64,000 nucleotides of DNA. Source: Schaalia suimastitidis DSM 15538 (GTDB taxonomy: Bacteria > Actinomycetota > Actinomycetes > Actinomycetales > Actinomycetaceae). Below the pieces are notes generated by a model. That model saw only the letters and a list, made by a program, of their open reading frames with translations. It had not been told where the DNA came from and searched no databases. Every line of letters begins with the position of its first letter. Position 1 is the stretch's first letter. The position numbers were made by a program, and so were the translations under genes. Positions 53,057 through 62,505 of this stretch are shown here, piece by piece. The DNA is taken from NCBI RefSeq assembly GCF_000429105.1, contig NZ_KE386848.1, positions 370,434 to 434,433 on the forward strand, in the 5' to 3' direction.

Positions 53057-54037
53057 GTGAAGAAAACAACGCAACTCGCAGCCCTTATTGCAACTGTGGC
53101 TATTGCAGGTGGCTCCATACTTGCCGCATGCACACCAAGTAACGACACGGCAGATACTGCCGCCACTACCACGACCACCACGGACACTGCGACACAAACC
53201 CCCGAGGTTGATCGCAGCGGCGAAGGTAATTTCCCAGAAGCTACCGGCACATTCGGCGAAGACCCCACAATTTCGGCTGGTAGCGGGCAAGAACCAACGA
53301 AGATCATTGTCAAGACCATTCATCAGGGCAACGGCGAGGTCGTCACCACTGATGACACCTTGACAGTGAACTACGAAGGGGCACTGTGGGACGGTACCGT
53401 ATTTGATTCCTCCTTCGATCGTGGCGCCCCGGCGACCTTCAGCCTGAACGGTGTCATCGAAGGATGGAAATACGGGCTGGCAGAACAGCGGGTTGGTGAT
53501 CGTGTCATGATCGTCATCCCTTCGCAATGGGGCTATGGCGAAGCAGGCGCAGGTGAAAATATTCCTCCAAATGCCACCTTGGTATTCGTCGTTGACATCC
53601 TTGCTGCAGTTAACCCCAATGACATTTCGGCGCTTACCCAGGCCACCCCCACAGGCAATACGGTTGCTGGTGTTGAGGTGAGTGGCGAACTCGCAACAGA
53701 ACCAACGATTGCTTTCACAGGCGATGCACCGACAGAAAACCAAACGGTTGTCCTCGCTGAAGGTGCTGGGGAAGCCATTGTGGCAGGGCAAAGTGTTTTG
53801 ACTCATGGCGTTGGCGTTGCTTATGGCGTTGACCAACTGGACAGCACGTGGAGTGCCTTGCCAGTTGAGATTGCCGCTGATGTCTACGGTCTGACTGGCA
53901 TCAAAGTTGGCTCGCGTGTCCTTGTCATCAAGGTTCCAACTGAGGAAGAACGCACTACTCAGGAGCAAGCTGGTGTACAGGTAGCCCCAGCTTATGCCTT
54001 CGTCCTCGATATCGTTGCTGCCTTGCCAGTGCAGTAA
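53057..54037 (+). CDS. FKBP-type peptidyl-prolyl isomerase lipoprotein
   Basis: A 326-residue exported lipoprotein: signal peptide with lipobox LAAC (Cys25), then a Thr/Ala-rich linker. Residues about 95-190 form the FKBP domain (VNYEGALWDGTVFDSSFDRG, then GVIEGWKYGLAEQRVGDRVMIVIPSQWGYG and LVFVVDIL). The C-terminal 130 residues look like a second, degenerate FKBP-like domain (SVLTHGVGVAYG, then KVGSRVLVIKVP, then AFVLDIVAAL) that lacks the catalytic aromatic set. Likely folds secreted proteins. Confidence 0.92.
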   Translation: MKKTTQLAALIATVAIAGGSILAACTPSNDTADTAATTTTTTDTATQTPEVDRSGEGNFPEATGTFGEDPTISAGSGQEPTKIIVKTIHQGNGEVVTTDDTLTVNYEGALWDGTVFDSSFDRGAPATFSLNGVIEGWKYGLAEQRVGDRVMIVIPSQWGYGEAGAGENIPPNATLVFVVDILAAVNPNDISALTQATPTGNTVAGVEVSGELATEPTIAFTGDAPTENQTVVLAEGAGEAIVAGQSVLTHGVGVAYGVDQLDSTWSALPVEIAADVYGLTGIKVGSRVLVIKVPTEEERTTQEQAGVQVAPAYAFVLDIVAALPVQ

Positions 54038-54072
54038 TGGCTGCTGCACCTGCAGGTGCTGTGACACGTTAC

Positions 54073-54102
54073 GGTGGGCGTATCCCGACGGGTACGCCCA
54101 CC
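54073..54102 (+). terminator. terminator after FKBP gene
   Basis: GGTGGGCGTA pairs with TACGCCCACC (10 bp), with an inner CCC/GGG pairing in the loop, followed shortly by GTTTAG. Confidence 0.75.
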
Positions 54103-54162
54103 TGCGTTTAGAATAGGAACGCGTAACCCGGGCAATATGCCCCAACTTCAAGGAGTTCCCCA

Positions 54163-54549
54163 GTGAGTGTATCCATCGAAGCCCTCGTGTTCAGTGATGA
54201 TGTCGAGGTTCGTGAAGCAGTGATCAACGGCGTGGGCATCCAAGCTTCCAAAGACACTCCCCGTATTACTTGGCACGAAGCAGCCACAATGTTTGGTGTC
54301 GTTGAACTCGTAAAAGAACACGATTTTGCCTTCCTTGTTTTGGACGCCGAAACACAAAAACACGGTGGCATGGGGATCGCAAAAGAACTGGAAAATACTT
54401 TTGATAAGGTTCCGCCCATTATCTTCCTCACTGCGCGCCAGCAGGATGCCTGGCTTGCCACATGGGCAGGTGCCGCAGCGATTGTCACCGCTCCACTTGA
54501 TCCATTGACGCTGCAGGAAACGGTCGCGCGCGTACTGAACGAGTGCTGA
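54163..54549 (+). CDS. receiver-like (CheY-fold) single-domain protein
   Basis: A 128-residue protein with a CheY-like pattern. LVFSDDVEV supplies the acidic pair, FAFLVLDAET the phosphoacceptor-position Asp and PPIIFLTAR the Thr strand. The conserved Lys after the fifth strand is missing (IVTAPLDPLTLQETV), so phosphorylation signalling may be altered. It resembles the single-domain receivers found in mycobacteria. AAGGAG precedes the GTG. Its stop overlaps the trpD start (TGATG), an unusual coupling. Confidence 0.8.
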   Translation: MSVSIEALVFSDDVEVREAVINGVGIQASKDTPRITWHEAATMFGVVELVKEHDFAFLVLDAETQKHGGMGIAKELENTFDKVPPIIFLTARQQDAWLATWAGAAAIVTAPLDPLTLQETVARVLNEC

Positions 54550-55607
54550 TGCAGTGGTCAGAACTGATCGCGACGCTACTTGATGGCAGCGATCTCACCC
54601 ACAGCCAGGCTTATGGCCTGATGGATCAAGTAATGTCCGGTGAATTAGGTGAGGTACGCCTTGCCTCGGCACTGACGGCGCTGAGAATCAAAGGCGTGAG
54701 CGTTAACGAGGTTCACGGTTTTGCTGACGCAATGCGTGAACACGCGGTCATTGTTGATTTGCCTGCCGATTCGCTGGATATCGTGGGCACCGGTGGTGAC
54801 GGTCAGCGCACGGTCAATATTTCGACAATGGCAGCCGTAGTATTAGCTGCCACAGGTGTGCCGGTTGTGAAACATGGCAACCGTGCGTCAACTTCTGCTT
54901 CGGGATCGGCTGACGTACTTGAGGCTCTGGGCGTCAATCTTTCACTTGATGACCGCGGCATTATCCAGACCTTCAATTCAGTGGGTATTGCGTTTCTTTT
55001 CGCCAACAACGTGCACCCATCAATGCGTTTTGCCGCGCCTGTTCGACGCCACTTGGCATTTCCTACCGTCTTTAATCTCCTTGGACCACTGACGAACCCT
55101 GCTCGCCCACGTGCTGGTGCATTTGGAGCAGCTCATCGTGAAAACGCGCAGTTACTTGCTGGGGTTTGCGCGAAACGAGGTATATCTGCTCTGGTATTTC
55201 GTGGCAAGAACAAAGGTCTTGACGAATTGTCAACAACCGATGTGAACGAGTTGTGGCATGTTCACGATGGGGTCGTCGACACGCTGGAATTAGACGCAGT
55301 GTCGACATTCGGGCTGACACCGTGTTCCATTGAGGATCTTCGCGGTGGTGACGCGCACGAGAACGCTCAGGTGGCGCGTGACGTATTCGCGGGACGAGGC
55401 GCAGCGCCGATCACCGAAGCTGTTGCCCTCAATGTCGCAGCAGGTTTGGTTGCTTACGGGCACGGTGATGGTGTTGCTCCAGCTGACGGCGATGTGGTAG
55501 CGCGCTTGTCAAACGGCCTGTCCATTGCCTTAGATGCGTTGCACAGTGGTGCCGCTGCAGACCTCCTCGAACGCTGGATACAGGCAAGTCATACACCGCT
55601 GAACTGA
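54549..55607 (+). CDS. trpD: anthranilate phosphoribosyltransferase
   Basis: A 352-residue enzyme that joins anthranilate to PRPP in tryptophan synthesis. DIVGTGGDGQRTVNIST is the PRPP-binding loop, VVKHGNRASTSASGSADVLEALG the anthranilate and Mg region, and FNLLGPLTNPARP the family signature. The ATG overlaps the preceding stop. It is isolated from other trp genes, as in several actinobacteria. Confidence 0.96.
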   Translation: MQWSELIATLLDGSDLTHSQAYGLMDQVMSGELGEVRLASALTALRIKGVSVNEVHGFADAMREHAVIVDLPADSLDIVGTGGDGQRTVNISTMAAVVLAATGVPVVKHGNRASTSASGSADVLEALGVNLSLDDRGIIQTFNSVGIAFLFANNVHPSMRFAAPVRRHLAFPTVFNLLGPLTNPARPRAGAFGAAHRENAQLLAGVCAKRGISALVFRGKNKGLDELSTTDVNELWHVHDGVVDTLELDAVSTFGLTPCSIEDLRGGDAHENAQVARDVFAGRGAAPITEAVALNVAAGLVAYGHGDGVAPADGDVVARLSNGLSIALDALHSGAAADLLERWIQASHTPLN

Positions 55608-55722
55608 TCGTCGCGCGGAGTGAGATGGTACCGTCAGTGATATAGGTGCTCATCGCCGTGCGCGCCGCCATCGCTACCTTCATGTGGGGCGAGATGTCAC
55701 TGTCGATGAAACGTGACGCTGA

Positions 55723-56001
55723 CTAATCGAGTCCGAGATGGAAGGCCTCTTCGAGGTCCGCGCGTGAGAAAGACCGGAAGGCAATATGTGTCCGCATATG
55801 CGTGACACCCGGTACTTTGCCAATCTGATCAGATACGACCAGGGCAAGTTCGTCGTGGTGTCGTACGCGCACAAGGGCAATCAAGTCAACGTCGCCGGTC
55901 ACCGAATACACGGTGTCCACCCCGTCGAGGTTGGCAAGTGCCGCTGCAACTTCAGGAATTTGATCCACCTTGGCGTTAAGTAACACGATGGCGGTAAGCA
56001 C
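55723..56001 (-). CDS. stand-alone Lrp/AsnC ligand-binding (RAM) domain protein
   Basis: A 92-residue protein consisting only of the RAM/AsnC effector domain: VYSVTGDVDLIALVRV is the signature, and THIAFRSF the last strand. The helix-turn-helix of full Lrp proteins is absent. Such proteins bind amino acids and may modulate regulators or enzymes. AAGGAGG precedes the GTG. Monocistronic. Confidence 0.9.
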   Translation of the reverse strand: MLTAIVLLNAKVDQIPEVAAALANLDGVDTVYSVTGDVDLIALVRVRHHDELALVVSDQIGKVPGVTHMRTHIAFRSFSRADLEEAFHLGLD

Positions 56002-56048
56002 GTGACCTCCTTGTGTTCGTGGGGATTATTAGTCACTTGATGATAGCG

Positions 56049-56711
56049 TCATCTGTACGTGCCCTGTTGAGAATCGCGCTGCAAGGCAAGTAAGTGGCGT
56101 AGCACGTGCCACGTCATATATGTGTCAGCAAGTGCACGGTGTTCCTGTGTGCCCGGGAATGAAAAATACTGTGCCAAGGTTGCTAAGCGGTGATTGGCAA
56201 CACGTGGTTTAGGCAGAAGTATCCGTGATAATTCGAGAGTGTCCATGGTGGGGAGCGATGGCCACGCCACACCTGAACGCTTCGCCGCCCTGCTAAGAAA
56301 TCCCTGATCAAACGGTACATTATGGGCAACAAAAATGGGTGGGTAATCGCTGATACCCGCCTCATTTTCCAGCCAATGGTGCAAGGCACCCATGGCATGC
56401 GGTACGGAAGGAGCGTTGGCAACCAAAGCCTCGTCAATTCCTGTGATGCGTGTGACAATGGTGGGGATTGGGCGCCCCGGATGGCATAGCGTGTGGAAGG
56501 AAGACGAAACGGCATTGTTGTCAATAATAAGGGCCGCGATTTCGGTGATTTCGTCGCGTGCAGATAAGCCCGTGGTTTCAACGTCAAAGATTAACCATCG
56601 TTGCTCGTCGGCTGTAGTGCGCGTGGGCGCATGTGCACAGCTGGTCGCACGAGTGTGCCGAAGAGTGTCCGCAGACACGCGCTGGGAGGACGAATAGTGC
56701 CGCAACGTCAT
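56049..56711 (-). CDS. DnaQ-like 3'-5' exonuclease
   Basis: A 220-residue DEDDh exonuclease: WLIFDVETTGL supplies Asp and Glu, VAHNVPFDQGFL the second Asp, HRALADTYMTWHV the His and final Asp. It resembles the DNA polymerase III epsilon-type proofreading domain but is a separate protein. The N-terminal about 35 residues are unusual. No ribosome binding site precedes the ATG; a TAGACT lies seven bases upstream, so the transcript may be leaderless. Divergent from plsC with only 46 bases between starts. Confidence 0.88.
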   Translation of the reverse strand: MTLRHYSSSQRVSADTLRHTRATSCAHAPTRTTADEQRWLIFDVETTGLSARDEITEIAALIIDNNAVSSSFHTLCHPGRPIPTIVTRITGIDEALVANAPSVPHAMGALHHWLENEAGISDYPPIFVAHNVPFDQGFLSRAAKRSGVAWPSLPTMDTLELSRILLPKPRVANHRLATLAQYFSFPGTQEHRALADTYMTWHVLRHLLALQRDSQQGTYR

Positions 56712-56757
56712 AGAGTGGAGTCTAGTGTGTCCAGACTTAAAGCTCGCAGGAGGTAAC

Positions 56758-57552
56758 GTGGGTTTCTACCAGGCGTTGAAAGCCACCGGTGGTCCGCTAC
56801 TCAAAGCCACCTATAAGCCGTGGATCAAAGGCAAAGAAAATATTCCTGCCGAGGGTCCCGCGATCCTCGCGTCAAACCACAACGCAGTGTGGGATTCTGT
56901 TTTCTTGCCAATGATGCTGGATCGTGAACTTGTATTCATGGGGAAAGCAGACTACTTCACCGGCACAGGCGTAAAAGGCTGGGCAACCAAGACCTTTATG
57001 CGAGCTGTTGGTACCATCCCTGTTGACCGTTCGGGTGGTCGCGCCTCAGAGGCGGCCCTACAAGCAGGCCTAGATCGTTTGGCGCAAGGCGAATTATTTG
57101 GCATCTACCCTGAAGGGACGCGCAGCCCCGACGGACGCCTATATCGAGGAAAAACCGGTGTCGCACGCCTTGCGTTATTGTCGGGTGCTCCAGTTATCCC
57201 GGTGGCGATGGTCGGTATGCACGACGCGCAACCAATTGGGCAGCGTTTCCCTAGCCGCACAGACATCGGCATGATCATTGGTGAACCACTGGACTTTAGC
57301 CGATACAAGGGGCTGGACAAAGACCGTTATGTGCTGCGTGCGATCACTGACGAAATCATGTACAACCTCATGCTGTTGTCGGGCCAAACGTATGTCGATA
57401 TGTATGCGGCAGATATGAAAGCTCAACTCGCCGCAGAAGGTAAATTTGACGGGCCGATGCCCACTGGTACTACCAGTACGCCGGGTGGGCGGGCATTGCC
57501 ACCCACGGATGACGACGATAACGACGAAGGAGATGCGGGACCTCGGCCCTGA
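56758..57552 (+). CDS. plsC: 1-acyl-sn-glycerol-3-phosphate acyltransferase
   Basis: A 264-residue membrane-peripheral acyltransferase of phospholipid synthesis. SNHNAVWDSVF is the catalytic NHx4D block, PVDRSGGRAS the second, IYPEGTRSPDGRLYRGKTG the third, and PVIPVAM the fourth. The tail ends in an acidic Asp-rich stretch. AGGAGG precedes the GTG. It belongs to a block that also holds pfp, aroG and pknL, as near mycobacterial pknL. Confidence 0.94.
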   Translation: MGFYQALKATGGPLLKATYKPWIKGKENIPAEGPAILASNHNAVWDSVFLPMMLDRELVFMGKADYFTGTGVKGWATKTFMRAVGTIPVDRSGGRASEAALQAGLDRLAQGELFGIYPEGTRSPDGRLYRGKTGVARLALLSGAPVIPVAMVGMHDAQPIGQRFPSRTDIGMIIGEPLDFSRYKGLDKDRYVLRAITDEIMYNLMLLSGQTYVDMYAADMKAQLAAEGKFDGPMPTGTTSTPGGRALPPTDDDDNDEGDAGPRP

Positions 57553-57636
57553 ATGACCGCCCGCAAGAAACCCACTAGAATAACCAATGACGTGCGGGCC
57601 AACCGGCCTGCTCCGCTTTTGTGAAAGGTGTCACCC

Positions 57637-58854
57637 ATGACGGTCCGCCGTGTCGCCCTGCTTACTGCGGGTGGTTTTGCTCCCTGCTTGTCCTCCGCTG
57701 TTGGCGGCCTCATCGAGCGCTACAACGAAATTGATCCGTCCATCGAGATCATCGCTTACCAGAACGGCTACCACGGTTTGCTGACCGGTAATTTCGTCGT
57801 CGTTGACGAGCAAGCCCGTCAACATGCCGCAATTCTGCACCGTTTTGGCGGCTCACCTATTGGTAACTCGCGTGTCAAACTCACCAACGCGAAGAACCTC
57901 GTTGAACGTGGTCTTGTTGCCGAAGGTGAAAACCCCCTGGAAAAGGCTGCAGAACAACTGCGTAAAGATGGCGTCGATGTGCTCCACACCATCGGCGGTG
58001 ACGACACGAATACCACTGCAGCTGACCTCGCCGCATACCTGCATGAAAACAACTACGAACTCACCGTTGTCGGCCTACCCAAGACCATTGACAATGACGT
58101 GGTGCCCATTCGCCAGTCCCTTGGCGCGTGGACAGCAGCCGAAGAAGCCTCTGAGTATGCGCAAAACATCATCGGTGAACACCGCTCAAATCCTCGTATG
58201 CTCATTATTCACGAGGTGATGGGGCGTCACTGCGGATGGCTGACCGCCGCCGCCGCCGCTGAATACACGAAATGGACAGACACGCAGGAATGGGTGCCGT
58301 CTATCGGCCTTTCCAAGGAACGTTGGTCAGTGCACGCCGTATTCCTTCCCGAAATGGCTTTCGATATTGATACCGAAGCGACACGTCTTCGCACCATCAT
58401 GGATGAACTTGGCAACGTCAATATCTTCCTGTCAGAAGGCGCTGGCGTACCTGAAATCATTGCCGAAATGGAAGCCGCAGGCGTTGAAGTACAGCGCGAC
58501 CCCTTCGGCCACGTGAAGCTCGATACCATCAACCCCGGTCAGTGGTTCGCCAAGCAATTCGCTGAACGTATTGGTGCTGAGAAAGTCATGGTCCAAAAGT
58601 CAGGCTATTTCTCACGCTCCTCCCGTGCCAATGCGGACGATCTGCGTTTGATCAAATCCATGACCGACCTTGCTGTTGAATGCGCATTGCGTGGCGAAGC
58701 GGGCGTTATTGGTCACGATGAAGAAAATGGTGACCGCCTGTGCGCCATTCCCTTCCCACGTATTGCCGGTGGCAAGCCCTTCGATGTGACCCAACAGTGG
58801 TTTGTTGACCTCATGGCTCGTATTGGCCAGGACCTGGTTCCGGCAGCCAAGTGA
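57637..58854 (+). CDS. pfp: pyrophosphate-dependent 6-phosphofructokinase
   Basis: A 405-residue phosphofructokinase. GGDDTNTTA has Asp where ATP enzymes have Gly-Ser, and GLPKTIDND has Lys where ATP enzymes have Gly; both substitutions mark the PPi-using class. EVMGRHCGW is the substrate motif. It would run reversibly with PPi. AAAGG precedes the ATG. It overlaps aroG by GTGA. Confidence 0.93.
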   Translation: MTVRRVALLTAGGFAPCLSSAVGGLIERYNEIDPSIEIIAYQNGYHGLLTGNFVVVDEQARQHAAILHRFGGSPIGNSRVKLTNAKNLVERGLVAEGENPLEKAAEQLRKDGVDVLHTIGGDDTNTTAADLAAYLHENNYELTVVGLPKTIDNDVVPIRQSLGAWTAAEEASEYAQNIIGEHRSNPRMLIIHEVMGRHCGWLTAAAAAEYTKWTDTQEWVPSIGLSKERWSVHAVFLPEMAFDIDTEATRLRTIMDELGNVNIFLSEGAGVPEIIAEMEAAGVEVQRDPFGHVKLDTINPGQWFAKQFAERIGAEKVMVQKSGYFSRSSRANADDLRLIKSMTDLAVECALRGEAGVIGHDEENGDRLCAIPFPRIAGGKPFDVTQQWFVDLMARIGQDLVPAAK

Positions 58855-60278
58855 CAGTTCCCCCAATTCCGGGCAGCGGGCGCAGCGGAGCACACAATGC
58901 TCCGCTGCGTGGCGCTGCGCCCGAACGACTGTCCGCGCCCGATGCCGGTATCGCTGCCCCGTGGGATACCTGGCGTAGCAGGGAAGCACTTCAACAACCG
59001 CACTATCCTGACCGCGATGCCGTCGAAGATGTCACCACGGTGTTGCGGCGACAACCGCCGCTCGTTTTCGCTGGAGAAGTGGATGACTTGCGTGCATGGC
59101 TTGGCGCAGCAGGTCGCGGTGACGCATTTGTTCTTACCGGTGGCGACTGTGCGGAAACCTTCGCTGAAGCCACAGCAGACCACCTTCGGTTGAAAATCCA
59201 AACATTGCTGCAAATGGCCGTAGTGCTTACCTACGGTGCCTCACTGCCCGTGGTGAAAATCGGGCGAATTGCCGGACAGTATGCGAAGCCTCGTTCAGCG
59301 GATATGGAAACCCGTGACGGCGTAACCCTGCCGTCATACCGAGGTGACGCGGTGAACTCCTATGAGTTCACACCACAGGCGCGGATTCCTGATCCTGCAC
59401 GCCTTCTTGAGCTCTACCATCATGCCTCGTCGACCCTTAATTTGATTCGGGCGTTCACTAAGGGCGGTTACGCGGACCTACGCTTGGTTCACCACTGGAA
59501 CCGAGGTTTTACCCAAAATCCTGCCTACGCGAAGTACGAATCTCTCGCAGAGGAAATTCACCGCGCAGTGAAGTTTATGGAGGCAGCGGGAGCCAATTTC
59601 GAGGCGATGCGCGAGGTTGACCTGTATTCCTCCCACGAGGCTTTGCTGCTGGAGTACGAGTCAGCAATGACCCGCATCGACTCCCGCAGTGGAGACGCCT
59701 ACAACACCTCGGGGCATTTCCTGTGGATAGGGGAGCGGACTCGCGATCTCGAGGGTGCGCATATCGAGCTTTTAGCAAGGGTGCGTAATCCCATTGGCGT
59801 CAAATTAGGTCCAACGACGTCTGTGTCGCAAATGTTGGGATTGGTGGAAAGGCTCAACCCTGACGGTGAAGAAGGACGTCTGACCTTCATTACCCGCATG
59901 GGGGCTGACAAGATACGTGATGTTCTGCCACCCCTTTTGGAGGCATCGGTTGCAGATGGTCGCCCAGTGACGTGGACGACTGACCCCATGCACGGCAATA
60001 CGATCACATCGTCAACGGGCTATAAAACCCGACGCTTCGAGACGATTATGGATGAAGTGCGAGGCTTCTTCGAAGCGCACGAAGATGTTGGCACAGTCCC
60101 AGGTGGAATCCATGTGGAACTTACTGGTGACGACGTGACGGAAATCGTGGGCGGGTCAGAAGAACTCGACGATGAAGGACTGCGTCGCCGCTATGAAACA
60201 GTGGTTGACCCTCGCCTTAACCACCAGCAGTCTTTAGAGATGGCATTCCAGGTCGCTGAACTGCTGCGTCGCAACTAG
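58851..60278 (+). CDS. aroG: class II 3-deoxy-7-phosphoheptulonate (DAHP) synthase
   Basis: A 475-residue plant/mycobacterial-type DAHP synthase, first step of aromatic synthesis. LTGGDCAETFAEAT, then KIGRIAGQYAKPRS, then HHWNRGF, GERTRDLEGAHIELLARVRNPIGVKLGP and WTTDPMHGNTI are class II motifs carrying PEP, erythrose-phosphate and metal ligands. GTG start overlaps the pfp stop, coupling the two. Possible chorismate-mutase-linked feedback cannot be read here. Confidence 0.96.
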   Translation: MTVPPIPGSGRSGAHNAPLRGAAPERLSAPDAGIAAPWDTWRSREALQQPHYPDRDAVEDVTTVLRRQPPLVFAGEVDDLRAWLGAAGRGDAFVLTGGDCAETFAEATADHLRLKIQTLLQMAVVLTYGASLPVVKIGRIAGQYAKPRSADMETRDGVTLPSYRGDAVNSYEFTPQARIPDPARLLELYHHASSTLNLIRAFTKGGYADLRLVHHWNRGFTQNPAYAKYESLAEEIHRAVKFMEAAGANFEAMREVDLYSSHEALLLEYESAMTRIDSRSGDAYNTSGHFLWIGERTRDLEGAHIELLARVRNPIGVKLGPTTSVSQMLGLVERLNPDGEEGRLTFITRMGADKIRDVLPPLLEASVADGRPVTWTTDPMHGNTITSSTGYKTRRFETIMDEVRGFFEAHEDVGTVPGGIHVELTGDDVTEIVGGSEELDDEGLRRRYETVVDPRLNHQQSLEMAFQVAELLRRN

Positions 60279-60463
60279 CGACGTGATCAATTTGCCGCGC
60301 TGCGCTGGGCGGTCTCGCTGGCGCATTGAAGGGTGATGCGATCTATCCGATCCAACAAACGCGACACGTCCACGCTGCCGCCTCCTGGCATCCGCGCGCG
60401 AAGGTGTGATGATCATCACTGGATTCTTGAAAGGCGCCGTATCGTGTGTCGCGTGCGCGGGGA

Positions 60464-62395
60464 TTAGACGATCTTCAATGTGACGACGGAACCTTTGGGC
60501 AGTAGCGTGCCTGCCTCAGGATCGGTTGACCGTACCGTACCGAATACACCACCGAGGAGCGCCTCGACTTGCACTTGGAATCCAGCATTTTCCAGCAGTT
60601 GCTTGGCGACATCCCGTTGGCTGCCAAATACATTAGGCACTTCAACCAGCGGCGGACCCTTCGACACGACATATGACACAGTGTCACCTCGGTGAAGTTC
60701 TGTGTGTGCTGCCGTCCCCTGCGAGATGACGACACCTGCTGCAACCGTCTCTGAAAAGTCCTCAGATGGATTTGCTACTAAGCCCAGTGCCTCCAAAGCA
60801 GCGCGCGCTTGATCGGCAGTGAGACTCACCAGCTCAGGTACCGGTATCGGCTCTCTACCTTTCGACACGACAAAATCAACGGGCTCATCGTGTTTGAGTA
60901 GGGAAGAGGGGGCGACCGATTGGCTGATGACACTGCCCAATGGAATACTTTCGGACCATTCCTCGGTGACCGCTCCAACTGCAAGCCCAGCGGTGGCAAG
61001 TGCCTCCTCGGCTGCATCGCGTGTTGCCTCAACGAGGTCGGGAACTACGCGCATGTCCACACCCTTGGATACGACGAGGCGAACCTCCCCATTTTTGTGA
61101 ACGGAGCCTCCGCCCGGTGGGTCGGTCGTAATCACCTTCCCAGTCTCAACGTCGTCAGAGAATTCGACGTCCGTTAAACTTCGAATGCCAAGACCATCAA
61201 GGGTACTTTGTGCTTCTTCAAGAGTCATGCCGCTGAGCTGTGGAACTTGGAGATAGGCACCCGGCCCGTACTCATTCCACCACCACCATGCTGAGGCTGA
61301 GCCTGCTGCCACAAGAGCCAGGAGCACGACGATGAGAACAATGAGTTTTTTCCGCTTTTTCTTTAACGTCACCGGTGCGTGCTGCGACGGAGCGGTATGC
61401 ACCGTTGTCTGAGCACCGGCGCGTACCGAAGCGGGGAGTGCTTGAGTGGCTTGTAATGGCTCCAAACGATCGGTATGACAATCATCGGCATCGTCGCCGA
61501 CAGGTTCAATCTCAGCACTGCGTTGGGCAATGTCTTCGGGCAAAGCTGCGGCGGTACGGGCCACGAGTTCGACAGCTTCTGAGGCGACCGTGGGTCGACT
61601 ATCAGGGTCGCGCGCAGTCAGGGCAGCAACAAGGTCATCGATTTCAGTGGGCAACCACGGCTGCGCCTGCGATGGCGCAGGTATGTCGTCATTCGCGTGG
61701 TGCATTGCCACCTGAATGGCTGTTTCCTGCGCCCATGGAACTGTGCCAGTCAGCATCTCGTAAAGCATGACGCCAACGGAATACACGTCGGTCCGGGCAT
61801 CAGCTTCGCCGCGTGTCAGCATTTCGGGGGCGACATAAGACACGGTGCCCAACATTGTGCCGGTTGAAGAAAAGGATGTTTCTGAGGCGGCCCGGGCAAG
61901 CCCGAAGTCTGTGACGCGAATGCGCCCGTGATGGTCCATCAGGACGTTTTCCGGCTTGATGTCACGATGGATGACGCCAACTCGGTGGGCAGCCCCCAAG
62001 GCTTCTAGGATCTCCTGAATGATGGTGAGGCTGCGTGCCACGGTGAAACTTCCACGCGCGCGCAATTCCCGTCGAAGATTGGTCCCCTCGATGAGTTCCA
62101 TCACAAGGAAACCCTGTCCGGCAACCACTCCTTGGTCAAATACGGATACCACGCCAGGATGCACGATACGTGCCGCTGACCGTGCTTCACGGCGGAAACG
62201 GGCAACGAAGTCAGCTGAATCAGCCAAATGAGGGTGCATGACCTTCAATGCCACCGGACGATCCAGTCGCTCATCGTCTGCAACATAGACGCTGGCCATA
62301 CCACCGCGTGCGAGCCGCGAGGTTACTCGGTAGCGTTCGTCGACGAGCATACCTATCAGCGGGTCTACAACCGCAGCATTTTCCTCAGGGGGCAT
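60464..62395 (-). CDS. pknL: Ser/Thr protein kinase with four PASTA domains (PknL-like)
   Basis: A 643-residue receptor kinase. Kinase domain about 15-280: LARGGMASVYVA, VALKVM, VIHRDIKPENVLMD, VTDFGLA and GTVSYVAPEML. A Lys-rich segment (KKKRKK) precedes one membrane helix (about 350-370, ending AWWWW). Four PASTA repeats follow (VPQLSGMTLEEAQ, VPDLVEATRDAA, VPELVSLTADQA, VPNVFGSQRDVA), which bind peptidoglycan fragments or lipid II. AAGGA ten bases before the ATG at 62395 favours this start over a GTG 18 bases upstream. Gene order with aroG and the Rv2175c-like gene matches mycobacterial pknL, which has no PASTA domains in M. tuberculosis as I recall. Confidence 0.94.
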   Translation of the reverse strand: MPPEENAAVVDPLIGMLVDERYRVTSRLARGGMASVYVADDERLDRPVALKVMHPHLADSADFVARFRREARSAARIVHPGVVSVFDQGVVAGQGFLVMELIEGTNLRRELRARGSFTVARSLTIIQEILEALGAAHRVGVIHRDIKPENVLMDHHGRIRVTDFGLARAASETSFSSTGTMLGTVSYVAPEMLTRGEADARTDVYSVGVMLYEMLTGTVPWAQETAIQVAMHHANDDIPAPSQAQPWLPTEIDDLVAALTARDPDSRPTVASEAVELVARTAAALPEDIAQRSAEIEPVGDDADDCHTDRLEPLQATQALPASVRAGAQTTVHTAPSQHAPVTLKKKRKKLIVLIVVLLALVAAGSASAWWWWNEYGPGAYLQVPQLSGMTLEEAQSTLDGLGIRSLTDVEFSDDVETGKVITTDPPGGGSVHKNGEVRLVVSKGVDMRVVPDLVEATRDAAEEALATAGLAVGAVTEEWSESIPLGSVISQSVAPSSLLKHDEPVDFVVSKGREPIPVPELVSLTADQARAALEALGLVANPSEDFSETVAAGVVISQGTAAHTELHRGDTVSYVVSKGPPLVEVPNVFGSQRDVAKQLLENAGFQVQVEALLGGVFGTVRSTDPEAGTLLPKGSVVTLKIV

Positions 62396-62505
62396 GTCGT
62401 CAGTTTCCTTCACGGTTGGATTCTAAAGGATCAATGCCGCCTGTGGACTCACCGACGGCGGCGTGGTCGTGGCACGAAAGAGACTGTGACCTTTAGGCTA
62501 GGTGT

